Part shown: positions 9,501 to 16,721 of the stretch, one piece after another
Position numbering within the stretch: position 1 is the first letter of the stretch
Layout of the letters: each line of letters opens with the position of its first letter
From: Actinoplanes utahensis
Lineage (GTDB): Bacteria > Actinomycetota > Actinomycetes > Mycobacteriales > Micromonosporaceae
Assembly: GCF_016862455.1 (NCBI RefSeq)
Contig: NZ_BOMZ01000036.1
Coordinates: 100,596-164,595, forward strand
DNA: 64,000 nucleotides
Reading direction: 5' to 3'
The notes under the pieces: model-generated
Seen by the model: the letters and a program-made list of their open reading frames with translations, nothing else
What the model was told of the DNA's origin: nothing
The model's database searches: none
Translations under genes and position numbers: made by a program

Positions 9501-10254
9501 GGATGTCCGCACGGTCGCCACCGACCAGGTCCGTCGTCTGGAGCAGGCGATGGTCACCAACCGCCGCTGGACCGGCGCCGAGTTCCGTCGCCTCTTCATC
9601 GAGCATCCGCTGCTCTGGCACATCGTCCGCCGCCTGGTCTGGGTCCGGTTCACCGCGCCGGGCGGCCCGGAGCGGGGGCGGCTGGTTCCCGGGGAGGCGT
9701 TCCGGATCGCGGAGGATCGGTCGCTCTCCACCGTGGACGACGAGGTGACCACGCTGGCCGACGATGCCGTGGTCGGGGTGGCGCATCCGCTGCATCTGGG
9801 AGAAGCGGCCGCGGCGTGGGCCGAGGTGTTCGCCGACTACGAGATCCTGCAGCCGTTCGCGCAGCTGGGGCGGCCCACGTTCGCATTCACCGAGCGGGAG
9901 CGGAGGGTCAGCCGGCTGGCCCGCTTCCAGGGGATCAAGGTGCCGTCCGGGCGTCTGCTGAGCATGGAGCGCCGGGGCTGGCGACGGGAGACACCGCAGG
10001 ATGCCGGTGTCCAGAGCCGCCTGGAGTTCGCGGCTGGACCCGGCCGGGAGATCATCATCGCCATCGAGCCGGGTATCGCGGTCGGTGTTCCGGACATGTT
10101 CCCCGAGCAGGAGCTGACCGAGATCTTCCTGCACGACGGCACCGCGCCCCGGTGGGGGAGGACCGGCGACCGCGGTCACGTCTCCCTCGGCGACCTCGAC
10201 CCGATCACCGCCTCCGAGATCCTCCGCGATCTCACCGAACTGACCACCCCCTGA
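6577..10254 (+). CDS. Large WGR domain and DUF4132 protein
   Basis: 1225 residues from ATG 6577; a TTG at 6547 would add 10 residues. Residues 1-66 are a WGR domain (FWEIERAGRDVSVRFGRIG), a nucleic-acid-associated module also found in PARPs and in MolR-like proteins. A proline/alanine linker follows at about 68-110. The middle (about 120-900) consists of alpha-helical, HEAT-like repeats. The C-terminal approximately 300 residues match DUF4132 (beginning near LRLDYGPRQFVVGF and including FRRLFIEHPLLWHIVRRLVW). The family is common in actinobacteria and of unknown function; a link to molybdate-regulator MolR is historical only. GATACT at 6562-6567 would place a transcript start close to the ATG, so a leaderless message is possible. 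Confidence 0.85.
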   Translation: MRSFEFVAGGSAKFWEIERAGRDVSVRFGRIGTQGQTSVKSLPDEAAAITHETNLINDKLRKGYVETSAPIPSAAAPAAPPVPSGPVAAAAPPSPSGSIATAAPAADDDVLVIPPAWLRHRAARRGSTGLSRFAPSAKARAAVEAKIALNPGRVRKILGAPTTPAPIRLAARAYLGAAADATPLGAAAVAAVAESARWDDSSAADAFVDVWIRERGLVFAAEAVVTMASLVIVDDRKHTSQRLDTDQGVRHRRPHEVGRAWQGSLLRMVLRVRQALATASDSDHAAVVAALRPLRAEHPCTRAATAVLVPEQREWIAEETAAAVATGDSFLAGALLSAVSTEADVRALYPVANEYMLVFSLAPLLTLLDGAGPAAAPALFHWFDEAFDDAESKRRLLSVLALIPGDEVTRGLIERISVRHVTPALLEHADRFPARVLRLLAEHPGARAVDDLLRGHLLKHRDLADRVVPDLSPAAADRIGRILADEAAAVPPAPLSAVPALLADPPWKHVTPPAKPIVISGLTCDDPATLDWPAGERERWSQTRIHRDGGAREWATHASRMAVTRLDAREAAILFLDAPEETARQAMRDWQPGNVWDAGSHMRPVAARYGLDALPALLRLARRGPSEMADMMLPFAAPEVAVLAADWLARLKSLRETALEWLLRHPVVAARALIPPALGKIGTARRQAENALLALHANGHTATVRAAAESYGEAVSAAVEPLLATDPAAILPTRIPEAPAWATAGLLRPVLLRDGSGTLPDEAVTNLVVALAMSRLDTPYPGLDLVRDACEPSSLAEFAWSLFEQWQAAGANAKENWALDALGLLGDDETVRRLFPLILAWPGESGHNKAVTGLRVLTTIGSDVALMHLYGIAQRSRFTGLKNAAREKMAEVADALGLTAEQLADRLVPDFGLDADGSLRLDYGPRQFVVGFDEQLKPFVTDSAGKRLKALPKPGAKDDPELAPAACQRFTALKKDVRTVATDQVRRLEQAMVTNRRWTGAEFRRLFIEHPLLWHIVRRLVWVRFTAPGGPERGRLVPGEAFRIAEDRSLSTVDDEVTTLADDAVVGVAHPLHLGEAAAAWAEVFADYEILQPFAQLGRPTFAFTERERRVSRLARFQGIKVPSGRLLSMERRGWRRETPQDAGVQSRLEFAAGPGREIIIAIEPGIAVGVPDMFPEQELTEIFLHDGTAPRWGRTGDRGHVSLGDLDPITASEILRDLTELTTP

Positions 10255-10280
10255 CCCCCACCCCGCCGATGAGGGTGCGC

Positions 10281-10316
10281 GGCGGCCCCGACTCCGAGCC
10301 GCGAGTCGGCGCCGCC
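10281..10316. terminator. Bidirectional hairpin between convergent genes
   Basis: GGCGGCCCCGACTC (10281-10294) pairs with GAGTCGGCGCCGCC (10303-10316) with one mismatch and an 8-base loop. It lies between the stops of the WGR-DUF4132 gene and the heme oxygenase gene, so it can end both transcripts. Confidence 0.55.
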
Positions 10317-10399
10317 GAGCCGACCGAGGCTCGCGAGGTCTTCGCCCCACGGCCGGCCGGGGCGGAGATGCGCTCCGGTCCGGGTCGCGGGGCGGGTGG

Positions 10400-11101
10400 T
10401 CAGGCGGCGGAGGCCAGGTCTTCGGGATTCTCCGGGTGGAGCGCGCCGAGTTCGACGAAGACGGCGGCGTTGTAACGGAAGGCCAGCTGGGCCTCGTCGA
10501 TCAGGGTGGTGGCCTGGTCGTCGGGGAGGTTCAGGGCGTCGAGGCGCGCACGGTAAGCGACCTTGTAGGCGCGGGCGTCGGGGATCCGCTCGAACCGGTA
10601 GAAACTCGTGCCGGCGTCACCCAGTCCGTACACCTTGGCGAGGGTCCGGCCGATCATCTGGCCGCCGCTGAGGTCGCCCAGGTAACGGACGTAGTGGTGG
10701 GCGATGAAGTGGGTGGGTGAGGTGGCTGCCAGGCCACGGAGACGGTCGGCGTAAGCGCGCGTGGAGTCCAGGACGGTGACGGCCGACTCCCAGTCCGAGC
10801 CGTAGAGGTGGGCCAGGTCGGCTTCCAACGAGGGGACCCGGTTCAGGGCCGGGTCGGCGAACCCGGCGACGAGCGCGGGCACCGGCCCGGACGATGGGGC
10901 GGCGACGAGTGCGGCTCCGGTGCGCATGCGGGTGGCGGCGGCTTCGAGTTCCCGGTAGATGGCCAGGTACTGGGCGGTGAGGGCGGCGAAACCGGCCATC
11001 GGCACCTCGCCGGCCATCAGCCGGGAGATGAAGCTGCGGGTCTCGGCCTCGCGGTGCTCGACCATGGTGGCCCGGCGGAGGCGGGTGGAGAAGTCGGTCA
11101 T
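10400..11101 (-). CDS. Biliverdin-producing heme oxygenase
   Basis: 233 residues from ATG 11101, with GGAAGGA 9 bases upstream. The all-helical heme oxygenase fold is marked by the proximal-histidine helix near the N-terminus (EHREAETRSF, H16) and the distal-helix signature HHYVRYLGDLSGGQMIGR at about 135-152, whose flexible glycines sit over the heme. The enzyme opens heme to biliverdin, iron and CO using reductant and O2, usually to obtain iron. The fragment of an iron permease gene 560 bases away fits an iron-uptake past for this locus. Oddly, the frame has no stop upstream and stays open through a membrane-anchor-like sequence to about 11450, so a membrane-attached longer form is possible. 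Confidence 0.9.
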   Translation of the reverse strand: MTDFSTRLRRATMVEHREAETRSFISRLMAGEVPMAGFAALTAQYLAIYRELEAAATRMRTGAALVAAPSSGPVPALVAGFADPALNRVPSLEADLAHLYGSDWESAVTVLDSTRAYADRLRGLAATSPTHFIAHHYVRYLGDLSGGQMIGRTLAKVYGLGDAGTSFYRFERIPDARAYKVAYRARLDALNLPDDQATTLIDEAQLAFRYNAAVFVELGALHPENPEDLASAA

Positions 11102-11570
11102 GTCGGCTCGTCCTTCCTGAGCATCGAGGCTGCGGCGCGGCTGGGGCCTCCGGTTCGGTCCCAGGTCGCCCGGTTCGAGGCCGGGCCGGTGGGGTGGGAC
11201 GTCACCGGGTGGCGACACGACGTCGATGTCGGTCTGATCATCCTCATTGCGGGGGGTCGGGGTCCAGTCCTGATGAGGTGGACTTCCGGACCCGGTAAGG
11301 ATCCTGCGGCGGACAAGACGGACTGCTAGGTACAACACTGCCATGGTCGGCAGTGCGATCAGCGCCCATGGCCAGGCCCAGACCGTGGTTCCGCGGGTGC
11401 CGGCGGGGAGCCTCCGGTCGAAGGTGGCGGGCTCGGCCCTTTGCACGGCTGGTTGGCACTGCTCTCTCAGCGCCCTCGAGACAGCAGTGCGAATCAGCCG
11501 GGGTTGCCTGAGCCGGGACGGGAAGCACGATCAGGAGAAGAACCGCGGCCAGCACGCCCCGGATGGTCAT
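11102..11570 (-). pseudogene. Signal-peptide plus membrane-anchor gene, apparently frameshifted, in front of heme oxygenase
   Basis: From ATG 11570 (AAGGAG ribosome site 5 bases upstream) one frame encodes a clear signal peptide (MTIRGVLAAVLLLIVLPVPAQA) and then loses protein character after about 35 residues. A second frame takes over with a natural-looking extracellular stretch, a transmembrane segment (VWAWPWALIALPTMAVLYLAV followed by RLVRRR) and an acidic, proline-rich cytoplasmic tail. That frame runs without a stop into heme oxygenase. The simplest reading is a type I membrane protein gene of about 150 codons carrying a single frameshift near 11450-11490. A sequencing error or programmed shift would look the same. 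Confidence 0.45.
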
Positions 11571-11594
11571 GTCGCTCCTTACGATGGGGCGGAG

Positions 11595-11627
11595 CCGGCC
11601 GGGGATTGTTGCGGAATCCCCGGCCGG
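11595..11627. terminator. Perfect 13-bp hairpin between the anchor gene and the FecCD fragment
   Basis: CCGGCCGGGGATT (11595-11607) and AATCCCCGGCCGG (11615-11627) pair perfectly around a 7-base loop. On the plus strand TTTCTCG follows. Its place between two gene remnants suggests a terminator left over from the original arrangement. Confidence 0.5.
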
Positions 11628-11657
11628 TTTCTCGCCTGTGCACCGCCGGCGAGCGCG

Positions 11658-11831
11658 CTCGGTGGGGCGCTGGTCGTGGTGACCGGGGAGCTGATCACCC
11701 GGACCGCGATCGACTACCAGGAGCTGCCGCTCGGTGTGCTCACCACGGTGGTCGGCGGGCCGGGCTTCTTCTGGCTGCTGCGCCGCATCCGGGCACGGGC
11801 GGGAGGCTGGGGACGAGGACTTCCGCGGTGA
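11658..11831 (+). pseudogene. C-terminal remnant of a FecCD-type iron-siderophore ABC permease
   Basis: The last 57 codons of a FecCD-family permease are recognisable, ending at TGA 11829-11831. The stretch includes VVVTGELITRT, ELPLGVLTTVVGGPGF and FWLLRRIRA, matching the final loop and transmembrane helix of this family (typically DLxARxxxxPxELPVGxxTAxxGxPxFLxLL). There is no start, ribosome site or upstream membrane domain: a full gene would need about 280 more residues. The remnant's 3' end lies antisense inside the 3' end of the type III Res gene (from 11740), so a deletion or recombination junction lies close by. Confidence 0.7.
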
Positions 11832-14013
11832 CCGCGTCGGTGAAGTCCACGCCGAGGGCCTCGCAGCAGCGGCGGGCGCAGGCGAGCCGGGCCGGGTCGT
11901 CGCGGCCGGCGGTCACCACGACCCGGTCGGCGTGGACGATCAGCCAGCCGGGGTGATGGCCGCCGAGCGGGGTGGGGATGGTGAAGCCGGCGGGGAGTCT
12001 CGCGTAGACGAGGACGTCGTCGCGGGCGTCCAGCTCGCGGGCGAACGGGTCGTCGCCGCTGCTCACGTGGTCGTAGACGTGCTTGCTGAGCGGTGCCCGG
12101 CCGGCTTGGACCCGAGGACCGCGGTCGGGGAGGATCCCCCGATGGCCGGGTACGACCCGGTAGACCACCTCTCGCGCGATAAGCCCTGATTTCTCGGCGT
12201 TTATCAGAGCTGCCGCGCTGGCGATGAAACGGTCGGGATCGTTGGGGTAGAGCGCGAACGTCTCCGGATCGAGCCCCGCCAGGATCGCGCTGACGGTCCG
12301 GCGCGTGAGAGCGGTCCGCCCCGCGACCTCACGAACCAGATCAAGGGAGATGTCGGATTCAAAGGTGTAAGTGCGGTGATGCCCGCTGGATCGGACGGTG
12401 ACCTCGAGAGGCGCCACCACCAGCTGATCGTCGAGCGCAGCGACACACCGACTGACCAGTGTCGCCGAGTCGAACTCAACCCGGAAGACCGTCTCCCGCT
12501 CGAGCCGGGCCAGCGCGGCCTGAAACGCCGGCAGCCGGGAGTTGTCGTTGAGCGGAAACCGCCGGAGAAGACGCCCGTCAGCGATCGTCCCGGTCGCCCC
12601 CTCCTTCTGCAACGCCGTGACGAACGACGTGTACGACTCGTCCGTCACCACCGTCAGCTCGTTCCCCTCGGTGATCCGCTCGCCGCGCTGGTCGACCGCG
12701 AGCCGCAGCCCGCGCCCCACCTCCTGACGCCGGGAGACCACGTTGGCGCTGCTCTTGAGCATGCCCATGACGAAGACGTTCGGGTTGTCCCATCCCTCCC
12801 GCAGCGCCGAGTGGGAGAAGACGAACCGGACCGGCTCGTCGAGGGAGAGCAGCCGTTCCCGGTCGCGCAGGATCAGGTCGTAGGCGTCCACATCGGAGGA
12901 GTCGCCGTCGATCATGCGCCCGGTACGCCTGTCGATCGCGAAGTAGCCCTGGTGGGTGCGCTCGACCGGGATGCCGGCCAGATACCGCCGATAGGGGCCG
13001 TCGGGTTCGGCCGCGGTCAGCGCGCGGTACTCCTCGATGAAGATCCGGGCGTACTCGCCGAGCAGATCGGCCCGGCCGTAGTCGCGGTACCGGACCACCT
13101 GGTCGATGAAGAACAGCGACAGCACCTTGACGCCGCGGGGCGCCAGTTCGCGTTCCTTGTCCAGGTGGGCGCGGATCACCTCGCGGATCTGGATGCGCCG
13201 TCTCGCCGTCCCGGCGGCGCCCTCCACCCCGACGACGGCGATCCGTTTGACGAGCTTCTGCTGGTACGCCGCCCGCCCGTCGAGCCGGTGCACCAGATCG
13301 TGGCGTACCCGGTGGGTCGCCGAGTACCGCAGCACCATCAGTGGGTCGAACCGGCTCAGCGACTCCAGGGCCCGGGCCGCGCCGATCCGCTGCGGCTCGT
13401 CGACGACCACCACCGGGCGGGCCGCGCTGATCACGTCGATCGGGCGGCGTGACTGGAAGCCGTCGAGCTCCTCGTAGATGCGCCGGTTCTCCCGGGTGGC
13501 CGAGTTGAACGCCTGCAGGTTGATCACCATGACCTGGATGCCGGCGCCGGAGCGGAACCGTTCCAGTTCGTGCAGGGCGGTGGAGTCGTAGGTGAAGTGG
13601 CGGACGCGGGTTCCGTACGTCTGCTGGAAGTGCTCGGCAGTGATCTCGAATGCCTTGCGCACACCCTCCCGGACCGCCACTCCCGGAACCACGACGATGA
13701 ACCGGGACCAGCCGTAACGCCGGTTCAGCTCCATGATCGTCTTGATGTAGACGTACGTCTTGCCGGTGCCCGTCTCCATCTCGACGTCCAGGTGCGGGGC
13801 GTCCGGCGCGGCGGCGCTGCCGGCGAGCGCGGCGGACGGCGGCAACCCGGCCCGGTCCTGCACCGCGCGGACGTTGGCCAGCAGGTGTGCCGGGCTCAGC
13901 CGGATCGGGGCGTTGCGGGTGCCCGGGTCACATCGGGGCTGGCCGGCGAAGCAGTCCACCACCGCGGCCACCGCCTCGGTCTGGAACTCCTGCACCGTGA
14001 ACTGGAGCCGCAC
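11740..14013 (-). CDS. Type III restriction-modification system Res subunit, nuclease residues lost
   Basis: 757 residues from a GTG start 3 bases after the Mod stop. It is a superfamily 2 helicase: Walker A METGTGKTYVY (about 79-89), motif II VVVDEPQ (202-208), and FSHSALREGWDNPNVF for motif VI. The C-terminal region aligns with the Res endonuclease domain (LPAGFTIPTPLG, then ACARRCCEALGVDF). The family has NPDW followed by ETKG for its PD-ExK centre; here the equivalents are HPGW (688-690 is PGW) and VTAG (700-703), so D, E and K are all replaced. Many Res proteins are 850-1000 residues, so this one is also short. DNA translocation may persist, but cleavage by this domain is unlikely. The last approximately 30 residues overlap an antisense permease remnant and look non-native. 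Confidence 0.85.
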   Translation of the reverse strand: MRLQFTVQEFQTEAVAAVVDCFAGQPRCDPGTRNAPIRLSPAHLLANVRAVQDRAGLPPSAALAGSAAAPDAPHLDVEMETGTGKTYVYIKTIMELNRRYGWSRFIVVVPGVAVREGVRKAFEITAEHFQQTYGTRVRHFTYDSTALHELERFRSGAGIQVMVINLQAFNSATRENRRIYEELDGFQSRRPIDVISAARPVVVVDEPQRIGAARALESLSRFDPLMVLRYSATHRVRHDLVHRLDGRAAYQQKLVKRIAVVGVEGAAGTARRRIQIREVIRAHLDKERELAPRGVKVLSLFFIDQVVRYRDYGRADLLGEYARIFIEEYRALTAAEPDGPYRRYLAGIPVERTHQGYFAIDRRTGRMIDGDSSDVDAYDLILRDRERLLSLDEPVRFVFSHSALREGWDNPNVFVMGMLKSSANVVSRRQEVGRGLRLAVDQRGERITEGNELTVVTDESYTSFVTALQKEGATGTIADGRLLRRFPLNDNSRLPAFQAALARLERETVFRVEFDSATLVSRCVAALDDQLVVAPLEVTVRSSGHHRTYTFESDISLDLVREVAGRTALTRRTVSAILAGLDPETFALYPNDPDRFIASAAALINAEKSGLIAREVVYRVVPGHRGILPDRGPRVQAGRAPLSKHVYDHVSSGDDPFARELDARDDVLVYARLPAGFTIPTPLGGHHPGWLIVHADRVVVTAGRDDPARLACARRCCEALGVDFTDAVTAEVLVPSLPPVPGCGAAARRSPARRPPW

Positions 14014-14016
14014 CGC

Positions 14017-15852
14017 TCAGACGACTCTCACGTCGGTGCCCGGCGACAGCTCGGCGAAAATCTGCTCGGCGTTGATCCGGTCGGCGTCGGTGGCGAAGGC
14101 CGAGTCCCGGAAGACCGCGCGGCGCGGGCGGCGGGCGGCGACGGCCCGGATCACGGCGGGCTCGATCGGATCGTCGAAGCAGGCGATCAGTTCGTCCGCG
14201 CCGACGGTGAAGACCCCTTCGACCACCTCGAGCGGCGACCCGGGGTCGAGGCCGCAGGTCAGCAGCACCTCGAAGAGCAGGTCCTCACCGGTGCGGCCGG
14301 GTTTGACGGGGTCCGCCACGAGCCGGTCCTGGGTCAGCTCACCGGCCGGAACCCGCGTCTCCACCAGATTGGACGAGTCCCACGTCAACACGCGGAATCC
14401 GTCGGGAGCTCCGCTCTCGGCGAGCACGTTCCGGATCCGGGTCAGCCCGATCTCGAAGATCGACGCGAGGCCGCTCTCGGCGATCGGCAGCGGCGCGGGG
14501 ATCTGCACGCTGATGAACCGCCGGTTGCCCCCGTCCGCGAGGTTCTGTGCGAGGACGGCGTGCGCGGTGGTCGCGCTGCCTCCGAAGAAGTCCAGGACGA
14601 TGTCGCCGTCACCGGGACGGCCGGCCAGTTGCAGGATGCGCTGGACCAGTTCGACGGGTTTGACGGAGTTGAGGACGTTGGCGGTGTGCTCGAACGGGAC
14701 GTACCGCAGCAGTGTCCGTTTCGCGTCCTGGGTGTGGCCGACCTCCTCGTACGGCCACAGGGTCTGCGGGGTCCGCCCGGCCGCCACCTCGGAGAGGAAC
14801 CGTTTCACCGCCGGCGCGTTGTCGCCGTCGGCGCCCCACCAGATCCGGGCGTCCGCGTCCAGCTCGTCGAAGCGCTGCCGGGAGAGGCGCCAGTAACTGC
14901 CGCGCGGCGGCCCGTCGATGACCCGCCCGGACGGTGTGGTGATCGGGTAGACGCCGGCGTCGTACCGGTTGCGGGCCGACATGTTCTCGGCCTTCCACGG
15001 GCCGCGCGGATCGTTGTCCGGGTTGCGGTACCGCGCCTCCATCGCCTCGGTGCGGGCCAGCGGGAGCGGCCGCCAGCGGTCCCGGTTCCGGGCGAAGACG
15101 ACGATGTAGTCGTGGTCCTCGGAGAACCAGCGGGCGGAGTTCTTCGGCGCGTACACCTTCTGCCAGATGATCTGGGCGACGAAGTTCTGCTCGCCGAAGA
15201 TCTCCGCGCCGATCTTGCGCAGGTTGTCGACCTCGTGATCGTCGATCGAGACGAAGATGACCCCGTCCTCGGTGAGCAGGTCCCGGGCCAGGGCCAGCCG
15301 CGGGTACATCATGCTCAGCCAGTTGGAGTGGAACCGCCCGCCGGACTCCGGGTTGGCGACCAGCGGCACCCGGTTCGCGTCCACCTGCCCGGATTCGGCG
15401 AGATAGCCCGCCCGGGTCTGCGAGAAGTCGTCGTCGTAGAGGAAGTCGTTGCCGGTGTTGTACGGCGGATCGATGTAGATCACCTTGATCCGGCCGAGGA
15501 ACGGCTCCCGCAGCAGCCGCAGCACGTCGAGGTTGTCCCCCTCGATGAACAGGTGCCGCGCGCTGTCGAAGTCCGTCGACCGCTCCCGTTGCGGCCGCAG
15601 CGTCCCGGCGGCCGGCTCCCGCGCCGCCCGCTGCGCACGGCGCCTGCCCGGCCAGTCCAGCCGGTACCGCTCCGGCGCATCCGCCACGGCCTGCTCGCCG
15701 AGGCGCTGCTTGAGCAGGTCGAAGTCGATGGCGCGGGTGAGGTTGCCGGCCGCGTCGGTCACCTCGGTGACCACCATGGGGAACAGGTCGGCGATCCGGT
15801 CGACGTCGCTCATCGCCGGGTCCGGGTAGCGCGTCAGCTTCTCCACGGCCAT
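14017..15852 (-). CDS. Type III restriction-modification system Mod subunit (adenine-N6 DNA methyltransferase)
   Basis: 611 residues from ATG 15852 with AGGAGG 5 bases upstream. A beta-class amino-methyltransferase: catalytic motif IV is DPPYNTGND (128-136), and the S-adenosylmethionine motif LDFFGGSATTAHAV comes later at about 415-430. The region between them holds the target-recognition domain, including WWGADGDNAP. The length fits Mod proteins of type III systems. It forms an operon with res, and the 3-base gap implies coupled translation. Mod gives sequence-specific methylation and, with Res, restriction. Because Res lacks nuclease residues, Mod may now work mainly as an epigenetic methyltransferase. 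The target sequence cannot be predicted here. Confidence 0.92.
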   Translation of the reverse strand: MAVEKLTRYPDPAMSDVDRIADLFPMVVTEVTDAAGNLTRAIDFDLLKQRLGEQAVADAPERYRLDWPGRRRAQRAAREPAAGTLRPQRERSTDFDSARHLFIEGDNLDVLRLLREPFLGRIKVIYIDPPYNTGNDFLYDDDFSQTRAGYLAESGQVDANRVPLVANPESGGRFHSNWLSMMYPRLALARDLLTEDGVIFVSIDDHEVDNLRKIGAEIFGEQNFVAQIIWQKVYAPKNSARWFSEDHDYIVVFARNRDRWRPLPLARTEAMEARYRNPDNDPRGPWKAENMSARNRYDAGVYPITTPSGRVIDGPPRGSYWRLSRQRFDELDADARIWWGADGDNAPAVKRFLSEVAAGRTPQTLWPYEEVGHTQDAKRTLLRYVPFEHTANVLNSVKPVELVQRILQLAGRPGDGDIVLDFFGGSATTAHAVLAQNLADGGNRRFISVQIPAPLPIAESGLASIFEIGLTRIRNVLAESGAPDGFRVLTWDSSNLVETRVPAGELTQDRLVADPVKPGRTGEDLLFEVLLTCGLDPGSPLEVVEGVFTVGADELIACFDDPIEPAVIRAVAARRPRRAVFRDSAFATDADRINAEQIFAELSPGTDVRVV

Positions 15853-16020
15853 GACATCCTCCTGCGAAACAGCACCCTACCCGACAAAACCCCCTTTCCT
15901 GTCCACGAAAGACCTTAAAAACCATTTTCCGGTACGGGCCACGAAGGGAACCGTGGCAGTCCGCGCGAGGTGGCCCCGGCGCCGGGCCCGAAGGCGGGCT
16001 GCGGGCTCATGCGAACGAAC

Positions 16021-16049
16021 GAAGGCCCGGCGAAGATCGCCGGGCCTTC
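16021..16049 (-). terminator. Strong hairpin terminator
   Basis: GAAGGCCCGGCGA (16021-16033) pairs perfectly with TCGCCGGGCCTTC (16037-16049) around a 3-base loop, 17 bases past the stop of the small membrane-protein gene and upstream of mod. It separates those two transcripts. Confidence 0.7.
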
Positions 16050-16065
16050 ACACGTCGGTCCGCTT

Positions 16066-16617
16066 CTACGACGCCGGACTGCGCAATGCCAGTCCGGCGC
16101 GGATCAGCGCGCCCATCGCGTAGCCGAGCAGCAGCACCGCGATCCCGGCCCCGGTCACCGTGCCCGGCAGCACCGACGAGGAGACCAGCCCGGTGATCAG
16201 CCCGGCCAGCGCGGCCAGGCAGACGAGCACCGCCAGCACTCGCAGCGCCGGATCGCGCAGCACCGGCGCCAGCGGCCAGAAGTGCGCCCCGACGACGGCG
16301 CCGACGAACACCGCGATGTACTCCGAGTGACCACTGACCGCCAGCAGCACCGCACCGAACCCGGCCGCCGCGAGCTCCCCCGCGAAGATCACCAGGTACT
16401 TCCGGTCGCCCTGCACGTCTCGCTGGAACGACCCGCCCGCTCGGGACCGGAACACCAGGGCCCCGCCGGTGCCCGCGGCCAGTAGCGCCGCCACACTGCC
16501 CACCACCAGCACGATCCCCAGCGGTGGCTCGTTCTTCGGCACGCTGAACCAGATCGTCGCGAAGATCCCTAGATAGAGAGCGGTCAGTCCCGCCCGCCGC
16601 AGTGCATCCGCCGTCAC
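16066..16617 (-). CDS. Six-helix integral membrane protein, unknown
   Basis: 183 residues from GTG 16617 with GGAAGGA 7 bases upstream. There are six predicted membrane helices: TALYLGIFATIWF, IVLVVGSVAALLAA, YLVIFAGELAAAGFGAVLLA, IAVFVGAVVGAHFWPLA, VLAVLVCLAALAGLITGLV and GIAVLLLGYAMGALI. A short basic loop (RSRAGGSFQRDVQGDRK) sits between helices 2 and 3. The layout (paired helices, H111 and W114 near helix 4) resembles small uncharacterised actinobacterial membrane proteins; I do not recognise a named family. It lies 104 bases downstream of the DUF4236 gene on the same strand and may share its transcript. Confidence 0.7.
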   Translation of the reverse strand: MTADALRRAGLTALYLGIFATIWFSVPKNEPPLGIVLVVGSVAALLAAGTGGALVFRSRAGGSFQRDVQGDRKYLVIFAGELAAAGFGAVLLAVSGHSEYIAVFVGAVVGAHFWPLAPVLRDPALRVLAVLVCLAALAGLITGLVSSSVLPGTVTGAGIAVLLLGYAMGALIRAGLALRSPAS

Positions 16618-16721
16618 CGATCGTTCCTTCCCGGCTCCCCCGTAGCGACCGTCGATCGACAGTCCAGCGAATACTACGAATGGTGACGGTCTCCGGATGT
16701 CCCCCGGTGGCATCGGGTCTC

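Noticed and set aside
11981..13500. Possible separate gene on the plus strand opposite res
   Set aside because: The long plus-strand open frames here are GC-bias shadows of the helicase gene; their translations are arginine/proline/alanine-rich and lack any motif.
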